Assembly (NCBI GenBank): GCA_051530055.1
Contig: CM121341.1
Location: 8,060,001-8,124,000, forward strand
DNA length: 64,000 nucleotides
From: Neoechinorhynchus agilis
Lineage: Eukaryota > Acanthocephala
Direction: 5' to 3'
The notes beneath the pieces were generated by a model. That model had not been told where the DNA came from and did no database searches. It saw only the letters and a program-made list of their open reading frames with translations. The translations under genes were made by a program, and so were the position numbers. Shown here piece after piece: positions 1 to 12,545 of the stretch (positions are counted from its first letter, which is position 1; every line of letters starts with the position of its first letter).

Positions 1-3000
1 CATTTTAGATCCTTTTCTCGCAAGCATGGTTTAGAAGCATTGCATGGATCCATAAAGCTTCCAGCGACTTTAAGAATTTTCGTGTTTTTTATGTCTCGGA
101 AAAACGGATACAAACCTGTACACTTCCCATTGAGAAAAGGTGTATTTCCATGACATAAGCATTTCTTATTTATACAAGTTAATTTCGCTTCTACACTGCA
201 ATCAACATCACGGATACAAGGTTCACCGAATGAGCCCAAAATTCCATCTTCTATTGCTCAGGAAAAATTAACACAGCCAATTATGTTCATATGAACTTAC
301 TCTTACACATTTTCCCATTCCAGGTCAAAGATTTTGCACAAACACAGTTGTAATTTTTACAAATGAGCTTTTTAGTGTGATCACAAGATCTACTATCCCG
401 ACAATCGTCCATAAAAGATCCCCCGCCAGCTATTTTTAAAATCTAATAAATGTGAACCGTTTTTTGACGAATTCACTAACCGATGCACTGGGTTCCCATC
501 CACACATTCTTTGCCCGACATCGACAAACGTAGTTCGTACAAATCAGACCAGCACCTGAATCGCAGTCTTCGTTATTACCGCATTGTTCTCCTTCTGAAT
601 TTCCATTAAATCCTATATGAAATCTAGTGAAGAAATGAAATTGCCCCAAAAAACTCTTACTGATGCACAACTTTCCGTCATAGCGAGTTTTTTCTTTGCA
701 CCGGCAAACAAAATCAACACAAATCAAATTATGTGTTTCCTCGCAAGGTTTGTTAGTACAACTTTCCATAAATAACGCTCCCAAGACTTGATTTCACGAA
801 AATAATAATTTATTCGCAGATACAGCGAATCAGGATATTTACCGATGCACTTTAATCCGTCGTATTTGTATCCCTTTTGACAACTGCATTTTCCGTTTTG
901 GCAGTAAAGCCCTCTCCTAGCATCACAGTCATTGTCAATTGCACAAGGTGTTCCCGGTTGTGCAACCGCTATTTTATAAAGAAATGAAAACGCTAAAATT
1001 CTAACTTACTTCTACACTTATTATTGTGCCATTTAGTTCCACTTCGGCATGTACAGTATCCGTTCTTACATTGCATAAGAACACCGTTACATGATTCCTG
1101 ATTGGAACAACTTTTATTTATCGATGCTTTTTTTTCAAAAATAAATTAGAATTATTTAGTTGGAGAAATACTTACATTCACAAATTCGTCCGTTGAATTT
1201 CGTGTATGGACGACATACGCATTTTCCCCATTGGCAAATGAGCCCATTGACAATACCGTGGCAATCTTGCTCACTTGAACACGGCAGTAGATAAGGAGTA
1301 TTTCCTGAAGATTATCAATTAAAACTTTTTTTTAGGAAACGATTCACCTTGACATCGATCGTCTTTGTATTGGTACCCTAAAATACACTGGCACTTTTCA
1401 TGCATACAAACCATGAATTTCATGCTATCGCATTGATCATCAGAAATACATTGGTCGTTGTATTTTTTATATGCTAGTTTCGTGACTTGTGATTGGCCGA
1501 ATTTTTCAAAAGGTGAAGCGACTTACGCGAACACGTGGAATTTGATTGGTAGAATCCACGCCTGCATGCGCATTTACCAGATAAACAGACTTGACCGTGG
1601 CTGCACTCAAAATTGTATTTGCAACGTTGACCAATCGAAGTTCCGACTTTTAGGAAATGGTTATATGGTCGTATAAAAATTCATTTACCATCACAATATG
1701 TCTTTGTCCACTTGTAAGATGCTTTACAAACACATCTACCCAAATCGCAAGTGAGTCGGCTGTGATTACAGTCGTTATCATTGAAGCACATAAATCCCAC
1801 AATAGCTACATCGTTAAGAGAGTGAAAAAAATTGAAATGGAAAAAAAGGATGTACATTGACATTGTCTATCGAGCCATTCCTCGTATTTTGAACAGGTAC
1901 ATCGATATTTCCGGCATTTGAGCCCATATTGTACATCGCAATCCATGTTCGTGTTGCATTCCAAATTGTAGTTTGGATCGGCTAAAGGTTTTTTTTGTGA
2001 TCAATCCAACTCAAAATGAGATGAACCAACGTATGCACATTGAATTTTGCCAAAACTTCCCTGAATGACATTTGCATTTGCCGTTTATACACGTTAATCC
2101 TAACGAATATTTGCACTCAAATCCTCGTTTGCACTCCTGTCCTTCTGATTTTTTAGCTTTAAATATAGTTAAAAGTTAATATCTGGTCTGTTTTGAAGTG
2201 GAGACGTACATTCGCATTCAGTACCGGTCCAGTAGTGATCGCTTTTACACAAACATTTTCCTTTGAAACAGCGAAGAAGTTTATTGTGGCAGTGGGCAGA
2301 GACGATGCATGCCATTCCTTTTGTCACTTTTTTCAAATGTTTTAAAAAATAAAAGATTTGCAGAATTCTGGTCACAAATACGTACATTTACACTTTCCGT
2401 TAAGCCAAATATGGTAAGCGCCGCAGATGCATTTTCCATCGATACACACGAGATTCTTAGATCGTGTACATTCGATAGTCTCATGGCAATTTTCATTGTA
2501 GTTTTTATCAGCTGAAGGATATTGACTCATTTTTGAATATTAAACACTTGCAAAATTCACCAATACATATTTTTGACTTTCTAACAAAACCTGACTTGCA
2601 TTGACAAATTCCGTTGAGGCAAATGAAATGAAGATTAACGTCACAGTCCAAATGAGATCCGCATTTTCCACCGGGGTCGACAGTGTCTAAAAAGTAAGTA
2701 CAAATAAATTAACAAAAAAAGAGATAATACTTGTGCATTCGTTTTTCCTCCATTTCATTCCATTCTTGCATACACAAACTTGGTTTTCACAAGTGAGTTG
2801 AGATAATTTCCCACAATCCAGATTACTCGTGCATTGAGTGCCGTATTTTTCTTCGTGAATATAAACCTGATTTAAAATCAATTCAGAAAGTAATGCTAAC
2901 TTGTGCAAATGTCATCGATCCAAGAGTATCCAGCTTTGCAAACGCATCTCGACTTTACACAAACCAACCTCTTTGATTTGTCACAATCCTGGTTTTTAGT

Positions 3001-3889
3001 ACACTTTTTGTAATAGTCCGGATTGGCTAAAGGACAAAAAATCACGGAAGGCAAAATTAAGCGTCTTAGCTTACGCTCACACCATGTTCCTTTGAATGTA
3101 AATCCGGGTTCGCATTGACAAGACCCATCAATGCAATGTAGATTGCTTCCAGGAGTACAAGATGCCTCCGAGAAACACGCGGTACCTAAGCTTCCATCGA
3201 TATCTAGATAATAATTTAAAAAATATACACTTTAAACTATATAAATCTGACCATTGACAGCAAATCGACAAAGTTCAAGGTTATTTTTATTATCTCCCAT
3301 ATCTGGCTTAATAATACCAACATAGCGACCGGTTCCTCTACAATTGAGCTGATGATAGCTGCTGACTACCGAACGTGGTGCAGTCATGTCATAGCAAGAT
3401 TTAAATTTCATTATCTTCGTAAAATCGGAGGCGGTGTTGTTTGTTAAAATATCGTCGCCGTAAACAATGGAGAATCGGACAAGTTTAACTGTCTCAGAAA
3501 AGGTTACGCTTCATGCTATAAAAGACTTACAGAAACACGGGACTTGTTTTCGGCGCATTGTAGCGCAGCAGCATTTCGACTGGGCCACTATACTTACTGT
3601 ATTTAGCATTGTGCTCTCGCCCAGATCAACAATCATCCAATGCCATCCTTTATAGTTGTTTCCCGTTGCAGCACATATCTGTTGGGAACCGCCTGGGCCA
3701 TGAGTCAAATCGTGAGATAGGATCTTAGGGTTGTTCATTATGACGAATTTCCTATAGGCGGCTCCATATGATTTGCATAGTGGCACTGAACCGAAATGAT
3801 TTTCTAACAAAATATAACCACAAGTGATCATACGCACAGGATTGAATAATCAAAAGTATAGAAAATAATGCGTATTCAATGAACACCAT
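1..3889 (-). CDS. Secreted fucolectin-domain / EB-type cysteine-repeat protein, multi-exon, 3' end outside window
   Basis: The gene reads right to left from an ATG at 3889 that opens a hydrophobic signal-peptide-like start (MVFIEYALFSILLII). The next exons (about 3830-3510 and 3480-3250) encode a galactose-binding fold of the eel-fucolectin/F5-8C-like type: W-H-W-M-I-V-D-L-G, a Cys-rich SKCCCATMRR turn, then GRYVGIIKP and a final LELCRFAVNG. About 18 short exons follow down to position 1. Each encodes one unit of about 40 residues with the pattern G-x2-C-x4-C-x7-C-x4-C-x-C-x6-W-x4-C, as in EB/EGF-like modules. Introns are about 35-50 bp with GT-AG ends. The product is probably extracellular, with a carbohydrate-binding head and a long disulfide-rich stalk. 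Exact joins near the first intron are uncertain. The ligand is unknown. Confidence 0.75.
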
Positions 3890-3962
3890 TATCTTGCGCT
3901 TTAGCGAAACTAGGTGAAATCGAAATTTTCTTCGGAGTTTCAACAAAAAAGTATCAGCTTGC

Positions 3963-3969
3963 ATTTATA
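3963..3969 (-). promoter_or_regulatory. TATA-like box of the EB-repeat gene
   Basis: On the minus strand the sequence CTATAAATG lies about 75 bp upstream of the ATG at 3889. That is the right distance for a TATA box with a short leader. This is inference from position and motif only. Confidence 0.35.
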
Positions 3970-5037
3970 GACATTGCTCATGTGCTGCCACTATAAATCA
4001 TTTAAAAATTTATAGAAAGACATGAGTTTGCCTGACGGTAATTAAAAGTAAAATTGAAAGTTGAACGTTGTTAACTAATGGTCGCAACGACTTTTGGTGC
4101 TAATTTAGAAGGTAAATGTTTTTGCACTGATTCGTTCGACTAAATTTTTTTTAATTTGCTGACATTCAAAATATGATGGTATTATTTGCACAATTCGTGC
4201 AAGGCTTATCGTCTATTAATTTCACAATTTCATATTTTCTTATTGCTTTATTTGTTTTTTGATCGTGAATTATCGGTGTTGGTAGCGTTTCTCTTTTGCA
4301 TTTTTCTATATGATTTATTAAGTAATATCTGTGCCATGGTTCCGACCGATGAGACTTTATTTGAATTGAGTATCAAAAGAACGATTTGAAGCCGACAGGG
4401 TAAAGTGCTTCAGATTTTGTTAAGTATTCGCAGTCTTAAAAGATAGCTTTATTGTCACTCTCATTGATATCCTAACGACTAAACATATGAACAATTGACA
4501 TGGTTATGGAATTCGGGAAATTTGCTATGGTCTGAAAAGGCTTAAAATTTGAAAATGCGATTTAAAGTGAGTGTAGAAAATGATCTATGACGTTCATACT
4601 AAACAGTTTAAAAAGTTCTGAAAAATAAGATCATAAGCGACCATCTTTTCATAAAATTCGTGTTTGCTTGCTGCCGAATTCTCGATTTTTTTAAGACTAA
4701 AATTAACGCCATTCCAGGTTGTTGCTTTATTTTTCTGCTTTAAAATATAATAGATATAAAAACCATGATTGATGCTGACTTCAAATCTCGTTCATTTTTT
4801 TCGTGCTTATTAAAGAAGTCCATTAATAGATGTTCGAAAATGTGTTCGTGTGAAACTTAGCAAAACCCTGTAGCGTGGAAACATTCTGAATATCGCTATC
4901 AATTATCTTTGAAGAGTATCTTCAGTGCTGCTTATAACTAACATTCTACAATATTTTTGCTAATTCTTTTTATGGTCGCTCAAATACGAACAAATATGCT
5001 TCTAAGGTTTATTTAAGATCGAAATGTCACTATTTAT
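3970..5037. other. Intergenic, no gene seen
   Basis: AT-rich sequence with short open frames only. I see no conserved domain, repeat family member or RNA gene. Confidence 0.5.
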
Positions 5038-5466
5038 TCATACTGTCGAATTTCCATCCTTACGGTTTTGCCTCTGTTGAGGGATCAATCCACTTATTTC
5101 AGTCACCGGTACAATCTTCATGGGTACTAAGATATAAACTGGGACCAAAGCGATGGGATACGTTGTCCAAAATGGCATTGAATAATATTCATATCCATCA
5201 TGTTGAGATCTTCGCCTTTTACTTGATTGGCTGTGATCATTACATTCTAAAAAAGTGATTAATTTTTCTAAGATTATAAAATTTAAAAATGAAACCAAAA
5301 TTATGAAATTAAATGTTTTTGTCAATAAGCTCAATAAACATACCCTCCGCGTCCTTATTCCTATTGTCTTTAACGGGTTTACATCTCTTGTCTCCAGTTG
5401 AACATGGCGAACCATAAACCTGTTTTCAAGACGCGTGATTATTTGACGACAAGGTGCTGTAATCAT
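5038..5466 (-). CDS. Hypothetical small gene, possibly two exons
   Basis: An open frame of 142 codons on the minus strand. The middle third (about 5350-5265) is AT-rich, with a GTATGT donor-like start and a TTTTTTAG acceptor-like end, so it may be an intron of about 85 bp. The phase of the clear donor and acceptor does not join the two best-looking flanks, so the model is unresolved. The C-terminal part is proline- and tyrosine-containing and ends in a basic Gln/Arg stretch. No family is recognised and it could be non-coding. Confidence 0.25.
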   Translation of the reverse strand: MITAPCRQIITRLENRFMVRHVQLETRDVNPLKTIGIRTRRVCLLSLLTKTFNFIILVSFLNFIILEKLITFLECNDHSQSSKRRRSQHDGYEYYSMPFWTTYPIALVPVYILVPMKIVPVTEISGLIPQQRQNRKDGNSTV

Positions 5467-5623
5467 ACTGTTGAATTGACATCAAAGAAATTCATAAGTC
5501 CAAAGTTGACAATAATAGCTACATCCTTCCATACCGAAGACTTCTCTTAAGAGGTTAGTAACCATGGTAACCTATCGGGAATTCATATTTTTAATATTAT
5601 ATTTTTCTTAACTGAAGATATTA

Positions 5624-5949
5624 AATTCCAGATTTATTATCGAACGAAGAATGGGTGTTTTATTTATTTCTTGCTTCAAATTTTCGACGCCTTGCGTCTT
5701 CGTCAGGAAGCTTTTCTTCGGTTATCTGAAAGGGAATCAGAGGAGGGCAACGCTGTCCGTCAGCTCATCCCTCTTATTGAGCATCCCCTCTGCCTCGTCC
5801 TTTTCAGATAACCGAAGGAAAGCTTCCTGACGAAGACGCAAAGCGTCGAAAATTTGAAGCAAGAAATAAATAAAACACCCATTTTCCGTTCGATAATAAA
5901 TCTGGAACAAAACATGAGGGTGTTGGGAAAAGAGGCTTTCCATAATTTT
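5624..5949. repeat. Fold-back MITE, family 1, long-arm copy
   Basis: The arms are near-perfect reverse complements: from TTTATTATCGAACG (about 5634) through the TCTTCGTCAGGAAGC segment, mirrored at about 5815-5905. The element shares both ends (ATTCCAGATTT on the left, CCATAATTTT on the right) and its right tail with the copy at 30690-30899. It has no coding capacity and is a non-autonomous DNA-type element. Confidence 0.8.
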
Positions 5950-6552
5950 TTGAAGATATTAAAGAGAAGAAAAGCGTTCTACTGAAATCAAATCACACAT
6001 CAAACAATTCATAACCTATAGAAAGTCGATTGCGACGACGGCGATTTTTGAACAATTTAGCCGTAATGTTTAGTTGCAGAATTCAATAAAACTAAAAAGT
6101 AAAATCTTATTTTTTGCGAAATCATAACTTAAAATCGTTTTTGCTGCAAAGCTAAGAGACTAATCACTTGCGGTGGTGAGTGTATTTCTCAATGTCAGCA
6201 TTTCAGGATTTCTATTAGAAGCAATTAATAGAAATAAAAACAAGTTTCACACTTAAGTAATCATTGAAACGAATGCATTTTCGTATTGCGGATTTCGCTG
6301 GACAACGGACAAATTAGTGCTTTGCCAACGCTATTTATTGTAGATATCAATCCCTCGTCCTTCGACAAACACGAAACAAGGGCTAGTCGGTGATAGAAAA
6401 CCCTAGATCATATCAACTTGCAGTGCAGTTGAATTCCGTGAATATTGTACACGATTTCCGTCCGAGCATTCAGTCTAGGATTCAAGTTTAAGACATTGCA
6501 AATGTACCGAATATTTTGGACCAAAAAATATGGTACGAGGTAGCAGACATCT
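5950..6552. other. Intergenic, no gene seen
   Basis: AT-rich spacer before the first satellite array. No feature is recognised. Confidence 0.5.
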
Positions 6553-9500
6553 ATTTTGTTTGGTGATATAGAGATTAATTTATTAGATTCCTTTCAAAAG
6601 ATATTTCGTCCGTCTCGTCGGGCTTTAGGTTGTTTCGCAATTTTCAAGGGTGGTTTGATGATTGAGAAAATAGAGATTAATTTATTAGATTCCTTTCAAA
6701 AGATATTTCGTCCGTCTCGTCGGGCTTTAGGTTGTTTCGCAAGTTCTTGCAAGGGTGGTTTGATGATTGAGAAAATAGAGATTAATTTATTAGATCCCTT
6801 TCAAAAGATATTTCGTCCGTCTCGTCGGGCTTTAGGTTGTTTCGCAAGTTCTTGCAAGGGTGGTTTGATGATTGAGAAAATAGAGATTAATTTATTAGAT
6901 TCCTTTCAAAAGATATTTCGTCCGTCTCGTCGGGCTTTAGGTTGTTTCGCAAGTTCTTGCAAGGGTGGTTTGATGATTGAGAAAATAGAGATTAATTTAT
7001 TAGATCCCTTTCAAAAGATATTTCGTCCGTCTCGTCGGGCTTTAGGTTGTTTCGCAAGTTCTTGCAAGGGTGGTTTGATGATTGAGAAAATAGAGATTAA
7101 TTTATTAGATTCCTTTCAAAAGATATTTCGTCCGTCTCGTCGGGCTTTAGGTTGTTTCGCAAGTTCTTGCAAGGGTGGTTTGATGATTGAGAAAATAGAG
7201 ATTAATTTATTAGATCCCTTTCAAAAGATATTTCGTCCGTCTCGTCGGGCTTTAGGTTGTTTCGCAAGTTCTTGCAAGGGTGGTTTGATGATTGAGAAAA
7301 TAGAGATTAATTTATTAGATTCCTTTCAAAAGATATTTCGTCCGTCTCGTCGGGCTTTAGGTTGTTTCGCAATTCTTCAAGGGTGGTTTGATGATTGAGA
7401 AAATAGAGTTAATTTATTAGATCCCTTTCAAAAGATATTTCGTCCGTCTCGTCGGGCTTTAGGTTGTTCGCAAGTTCTTGCAAGGGTGGTTTGATGATTG
7501 AGAAAATAGAGATTAATTTATTAGATCCCTTTCAAAAGATATTTCGTCCGTCTCGTCGGGCTTTAGGTTGTTTCGCAAGTTCTTCAAGGGTGGTTTGATG
7601 ATTGAGAAAATAGAGATTAATTTATTAGATCCCTTTCAAAAGATATTTCGTCCGTCTCGTCGGGCTTTAGGTTGTTTCGCAAGTTCTTGCAAGGGTGGTT
7701 TGATGATTGAGAAAATAGAGATTAATTTATTAGATCCCTTTCAAAAGATATTTCGTGTCTCGTCGGGCTTTAGGTTGTTTCGCAATTTTCAAGGGTGGTT
7801 TGATGATTGAGAAAATAGAGATTAATTTATTAGATCCCTTTCAAAAGATATTTCGTCCGTCTCGTCGGACGCTTTAGGTTGTTTCGCAATTTTCAACTGT
7901 GGTTTGATGATTGAGAAAATAGAGATTAATTTATTAGATCCCTTTCAAAAGATATTTCGTCCGTCTCGTCGGGCTTTAGGTTGTTTCGCAATTCTTGCAA
8001 GGGTGGTTTGATGATTGAGAAAATAGAGATTAATTTATTAGATCCCTTTCAAAAGATATTTCGTCCGTCTCGTCGGGCTTTAGGTTGTTTCGCAAGTTCT
8101 TGCAAGGGTGGTTTGATGATTGAGAAAATAGAGATTAATTTATTAGATCCCTTTCAAAAGATATTTCGTCCGTCTCGTCGGGCTTTAGGTTGTTTCGCAA
8201 TTTTCAAGGGTGGTTTGATGATTGAGAAAATAGAGATTAATTTATTAGATCCCTTTCAAAAGATATTTCGTCCGTCTCGTCGGGCTTTAGGTTGTTTCGC
8301 AAGTTCTTGCAAGGGTGGTTTGATGATTGAGAAAATAGAGATTAATTTATTAGATCCCTTTCAAAAGATATTTCGTCCGTCTCGTCGGGCTTTAGGTTGT
8401 TTTCGCAAGTTCTTGCAAGGGTGGTTTGATGATTGAGAAAATAGAGATTAATTTATTAGATTCCCTTTCAAAAGATATTTCGTCCGTCCCGTCGGGCTTT
8501 AGGTTGTTTCGCAAGTTCTTGCAAGGGTGGTTTGATGATTGAGAAAATAGAGATTAATTTATTAGATCCCTTTCAAAAGATATTTCGTCCGTCCCGTCGG
8601 GCTTTAGGTTGTTTCGCAAGTTCTTGCAAGGGTGGTTTGATGATTGAGAAAATAGAGATTAATTTATTAGATCCCTTTCAAAAGATATTTCGTCCGTCTC
8701 GTCGGGCTTTAGGTTGTTTCGCAAGTTCTTGCAAGGGTGGTTTGATGATTGAGAAAATAGAGATTAATTTATTAGATCCCTTTCAAAAGATATTTCGTCC
8801 GTCCCGTCGGGCTTTAGGTTGTTTCGCAAGTTCTTGCAAGGGTGGTTTGATGATTGAGAAAATAGAGATTAATTTATTAGATCCCTTTCAAAAGATATTT
8901 CGTCCGTCTCGTCGGGCTTTAGGTTGTTTCGCAAGTTCTTGCAAGGGTGGTTTGATGATTGAGAAAATAGAGATTAATTTATTAGATCCCTTTCAAAAGA
9001 TATTTCGTCCGTCTCGTCGGGCTTTAGGTTGTTTCGCAAGTTCTTGCAAGGGTGGTTTGATGATTGAGAAAATAGAGATTAATTTATTAGATCCCTTTCA
9101 AAAGATATTTCGTCCGTCTCGTCGGGCTTTAGGTTGTTTCGCAAGTTCTTGCAAGGGTGGTTTGATGATTGAGAAAATAGAGATTAATTTATTAGATCCC
9201 TTTCAAAAGATATTTCGTCCGTCTCGTCGGGCTTTAGGTTGTTTCGCAAGTTCTTGCAAGGGTGGTTTGATGATTGAGAAAATAGAGATTAATTTATTAG
9301 ATCCCTTTCAAAAGATATTTCGTCCGTCTCGTCGGGCTTTAGGTTGTTTCGCAAGTTCTTGCAAGGGTGGTTTGATGATTGAGAAAATAGAGATTAATTT
9401 ATTAGATCCCTTTCAAAAGATATTTCGTCCGTCTCGTCGGGCTTTAGGTTGTTTCGCAAGTTCTTGCAAGGGTGGTTTGATGATTGAGAAAATAGAGATT

Positions 9501-11247
9501 AATTTATTAGATCCCTTTCAAAAGATATTTCGTCCGTCTCGTCGGGCTTTAGGTTGTTTCGCAAGTTCTTGCAAGGGTGGTTTGATGATTGAGAAAATAG
9601 AGATTAATTTATTAGATCCCTTTCAAAAGATATTTCGTCCGTCTCGTCGGGCTTTAGGTTGTTTCGCAAGTTCTTGCAAGGGTGGTTTGATGATTGAGAA
9701 AATAGAGATTAATTTATTAGATCCCTTTCAAAAGATATTTCGTCCGTCTCGTCGGGCTTTAGGTTGTTTCGCAAGTTCTTGCAAGGGTGGTTTGATGATT
9801 GAGAAAATAGAGATTAATTTATTAGATCCCTTTCAAAAAGATATTTCGTCCGTCTCGTCGGGCTTTAGGTTGTTTCGCAAGTTCTTGCAAGGGTGGTTTG
9901 ATGATTGAGAAAATAGAGATTAATTTATTAGATCCCTTTCAAAAGATATTTCCGTCCGTCTCGTCGGGCTTTAGGTTGTTTCGCAATTTTCAAGGGTGGT
10001 TTGATGATTGAGAAAATAGAGATTAATTTATTAGATTCCTTTCAAAAGATATTTCGTCCGTCTCGTCGGGCTTTAGGTTGTTTCGCAAGTTCTTGCAAGG
10101 GTGGTTTGATGATTGAGAAAATAGAGATTAATTTATTAGATTCCTTTCAAAAGATATTTCGTCCGTCTCGTCGGGCTTTAGGTTGTTTCGCAAGTTCTTG
10201 CAAGGGTGGTTTGATGATTGAGAAAATAGAGATTAATTTATTAGATCCCTTTCAAAAGATATTTCGTCCGTCTCGTCGGGCTTTAGGTTGTTTCGCAAGT
10301 TCTTGCAAGGGTGGTTTGATGATTGAGAAAATAGAGATTAATTTATTAGATCCCTTTCAAAAGATATTTCGTCCGTCTCGTCGGGCTTTAGGTTGTTTCG
10401 CAATTTTCAAGGGTGGTTTGATGATTGAGAAAATAGAGATTAATTTATTAGATTCCTTTCAAAAGATATTTCGTCCGTCTCGTCGGGCTTTAGGTTGTTT
10501 CGCAAGTTCTTGCAAGGGTGGTTTGATGATTGAGAAAATAGAGATTAATTTATTAGATCCCTTTCAAAAGATATTTCGTCCGTCTCGTCGGGCTTTAGGT
10601 TGTTTCGCAAGTTCTTGCAAGGGTGGTTTGATGATTGAGAAAATAGAGATTAATTTATTAGATTCCTTTCAAAAGATATTTCGTCCGTCTCGTCGGGCTT
10701 TAGGTTGTTTCGCAAGTTCTTGCAAGGGTGGTTTGATGATTGAGAAAATAGAGATTAATTTATTAGATTCCTTTCAAAAGATATTTCGTCCGTCTCGTCG
10801 GGCTTTAGGTTGTTTCGCAAGTTCTTGCAAGGGTGGTTTGATGATTGAGAAAATAGAGATTAATTTATTAGATTCCTTTCAAAAGATATTTCGTCCGTCT
10901 CGTCGGGCTTTAGGTTGTTTCGCAAGTTCTTGCAAGGGTGGTTTGATGATTGAGAAAATAGAGATTAATTTATTAGATTCCTTTCAAAAGATATTTCGTC
11001 CGTCTCGTCGGGCTTTAGGTTGTTTCGCAAGTTCTTGCAAGGGTGGTTTGATGATTGAGAAAATAGAGATTAATTTATTAGATTCCTTTCAAAAGATATT
11101 TCGTCCGTCTCGTCGGGCTTTAGGTTGTTTCGCAATTTTCTACGGTGGTTTGATGATTGAGAAAATAGAGATTAATTTATTAGATCCCTTTCAAAAGATA
11201 TTTCGTCCGTCTCGTCGGACCTGTAAGAAATGGTCACCAAACAAAAT
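6553..11247 (+). repeat. Satellite array 1, 105-bp monomer (about 45 copies)
   Basis: Head-to-tail copies of a 105-bp unit, with a 99-bp variant where GCAAGTTCTTGCAAGG is shortened to GCAATTTTCAAGG. Copies differ mainly at one site (GATTCC versus GATCCC). The unit length is a multiple of three, so long open frames of identical 35-residue repeats arise. I do not regard them as genes. The array is bounded by ATTTTGTTTGGTGA (6553-6566) and its exact reverse complement at 11234-11247. This places it inside a terminal-inverted-repeat element of the same family as 12366-12545. The monomer matches the left arm of that element. Confidence 0.92.
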
Positions 11248-11641
11248 ATATCCATGAAAAACTTCTTTACGATAACAGACATCATCCATTCACTGGTGGG
11301 CAATAAATTCTTATATAACAGCAAGAGCTTTTCTTGAGCATAACCCTGAAATGGGAAAAATAGACTTTAATTTAAGTTTGCACTTTTATTTGTGGTGCAT
11401 CATTTCAAAGTTTATTTTGTATACGTTTTTCAAGTTACATGACGAATCTTTTTTAAGAACATAGGACGCTTAAAACCACGAAGCTTTTCATGAGCATGGA
11501 AATATTTAGGGAATAATTTGATACTTGAATCAGCATTTAAGCATCAAATAATAAAATTTTACTAATGTGGCACTCATTTTTAGACCAGTGAATGGGTGGA
11601 TTAAGACAAGATCTATATGTTTCTTCGATTTTTAGACAAAA
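11248..11641. other. Spacer upstream of APRT copy 1
   Basis: Unique AT-rich sequence. A TTTTTAG acceptor-like tract ends six bases before the APRT ATG (11626-11635), consistent with a spliced leader or a 5' non-coding exon. Confidence 0.4.
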
Positions 11642-12190
11642 ATGTCCGACAACGAACAAAACCGTCTACATAAGATCAAGAAAATGTTCCGATATTTTCC
11701 TGATTTTCATAGACCGGGTGTTCTTTTTGTGGACGTGTTTCCCATATTTCATAATCCATCAACGTGCCAAGATCTAATGAATATCTGCAAAGAACACATT
11801 GAGCAGACTTTTGGTTTGTCCAATGTGGATTACATTGTTGGAGTGGAATTACGCGGAGGTCTTTTCGGTGTTCCTCTCGGTCTTCAAATTAAAAAGCCAT
11901 TCGTTCCAGTCCGTAAGGGAGGAAAATTGTCGCCTGATGTCTATCAAGAATTTTTCGATGAAGATAAAAACAATTCGATGGAAATTCAAGTCGGTTGTAT
12001 GATGCCAAAATCTAAGGTGATCGTGATCGATGATCTTCTCGGTACCGGTGGAACTTCGGTCGTTGTTCGGAAATTAATCGAGAAATCAGGATGCGAAATT
12101 CTAGAATTTTTATTTATCACCGAACTGCTCAAAATGAATGGAAGAAAAAAGCTTGAAACAAGTAGAGTCCATTCAATTTTTAAAATTTGA
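11642..12190 (+). CDS. APRT-like: Adenine phosphoribosyltransferase-like, copy 1
   Basis: A 182-residue intronless protein, close to the family length of about 180. APRT converts adenine and PRPP to AMP in cytosolic purine salvage. The start (FPDFHRPGVLFVDVFPIF), the VGVELRG-x-LFG ribose-phosphate loop (67-76), RKGGKL (91-96) and the PRPP motif VIVIDDLLGTGGTS (126-139) are all present. In the mobile loop the Glu-Tyr pair of the family (Glu104/Tyr105 in human APRT) aligns with Glu107-Asp108. Copy 2 keeps Glu-Tyr. The loop is also one residue shorter. It sits between the two opposed satellite arrays. AATAAA lies near 12268. Activity may be altered, but the frame is intact. Confidence 0.9.
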   Translation: MSDNEQNRLHKIKKMFRYFPDFHRPGVLFVDVFPIFHNPSTCQDLMNICKEHIEQTFGLSNVDYIVGVELRGGLFGVPLGLQIKKPFVPVRKGGKLSPDVYQEFFDEDKNNSMEIQVGCMMPKSKVIVIDDLLGTGGTSVVVRKLIEKSGCEILEFLFITELLKMNGRKKLETSRVHSIFKI

Positions 12191-12365
12191 TTCAAATAAT
12201 TGGTTGGAAAGTATATACGGATATTTAGCACTCAAGATAAATCATGTGATTGGAGATGTTGAGCAAAAATAAAACGATCTAACGCGTTTATTCACGTCAA
12301 TCTAACAAATCTATTTGAGTGTAATGCTAAACTGCAATGGTCATAACAAGTTGTCAATGAATATA

Positions 12366-12545
12366 TTTTGTTTTGTGATTGAGAAAATAAAGATTAATTT
12401 TATTGATTCCCTTCCAAACAATATTTCGTCCGTCTCGTCGGACTTCTTGACGTTGCTTGTAAGATTTTTTAAGTCCGACGAAACGGACGAAATATTGCGA
12501 AAAAGGAGAATTTGTATTCTCTATTTTCTTAATCACAAAACAAAA
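12366..12545. repeat. Intact solo fold-back element, founder type of the satellites
   Basis: The left arm TTTTGTTTTGTGATTGAG...TTTCGTCCGTCTCGTCGGACTT is mirrored by AAGTCCGACGAAACGGACGAAATA...CTTAATCACAAAACAAAA. The short loop is at about 12452-12466. The left arm matches the array 1 monomer and the right arm matches the array 2 monomer, so both arrays are arm amplifications of this kind of element. Confidence 0.85.

Noticed and set aside
5038-5466. Single uninterrupted 142-codon gene
   Set aside because: The middle is AT-rich with donor- and acceptor-like edges and poor coding character. It is kept only as a low-confidence hypothetical.
6556-11257. Long open frames (up to 458 codons) through satellite array 1
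   Set aside because: They follow from a 105-bp or 99-bp unit with no stop in one frame. They break at every unit indel, the variable site changes Ser to Pro, and there is no start context or non-repeat coding part.
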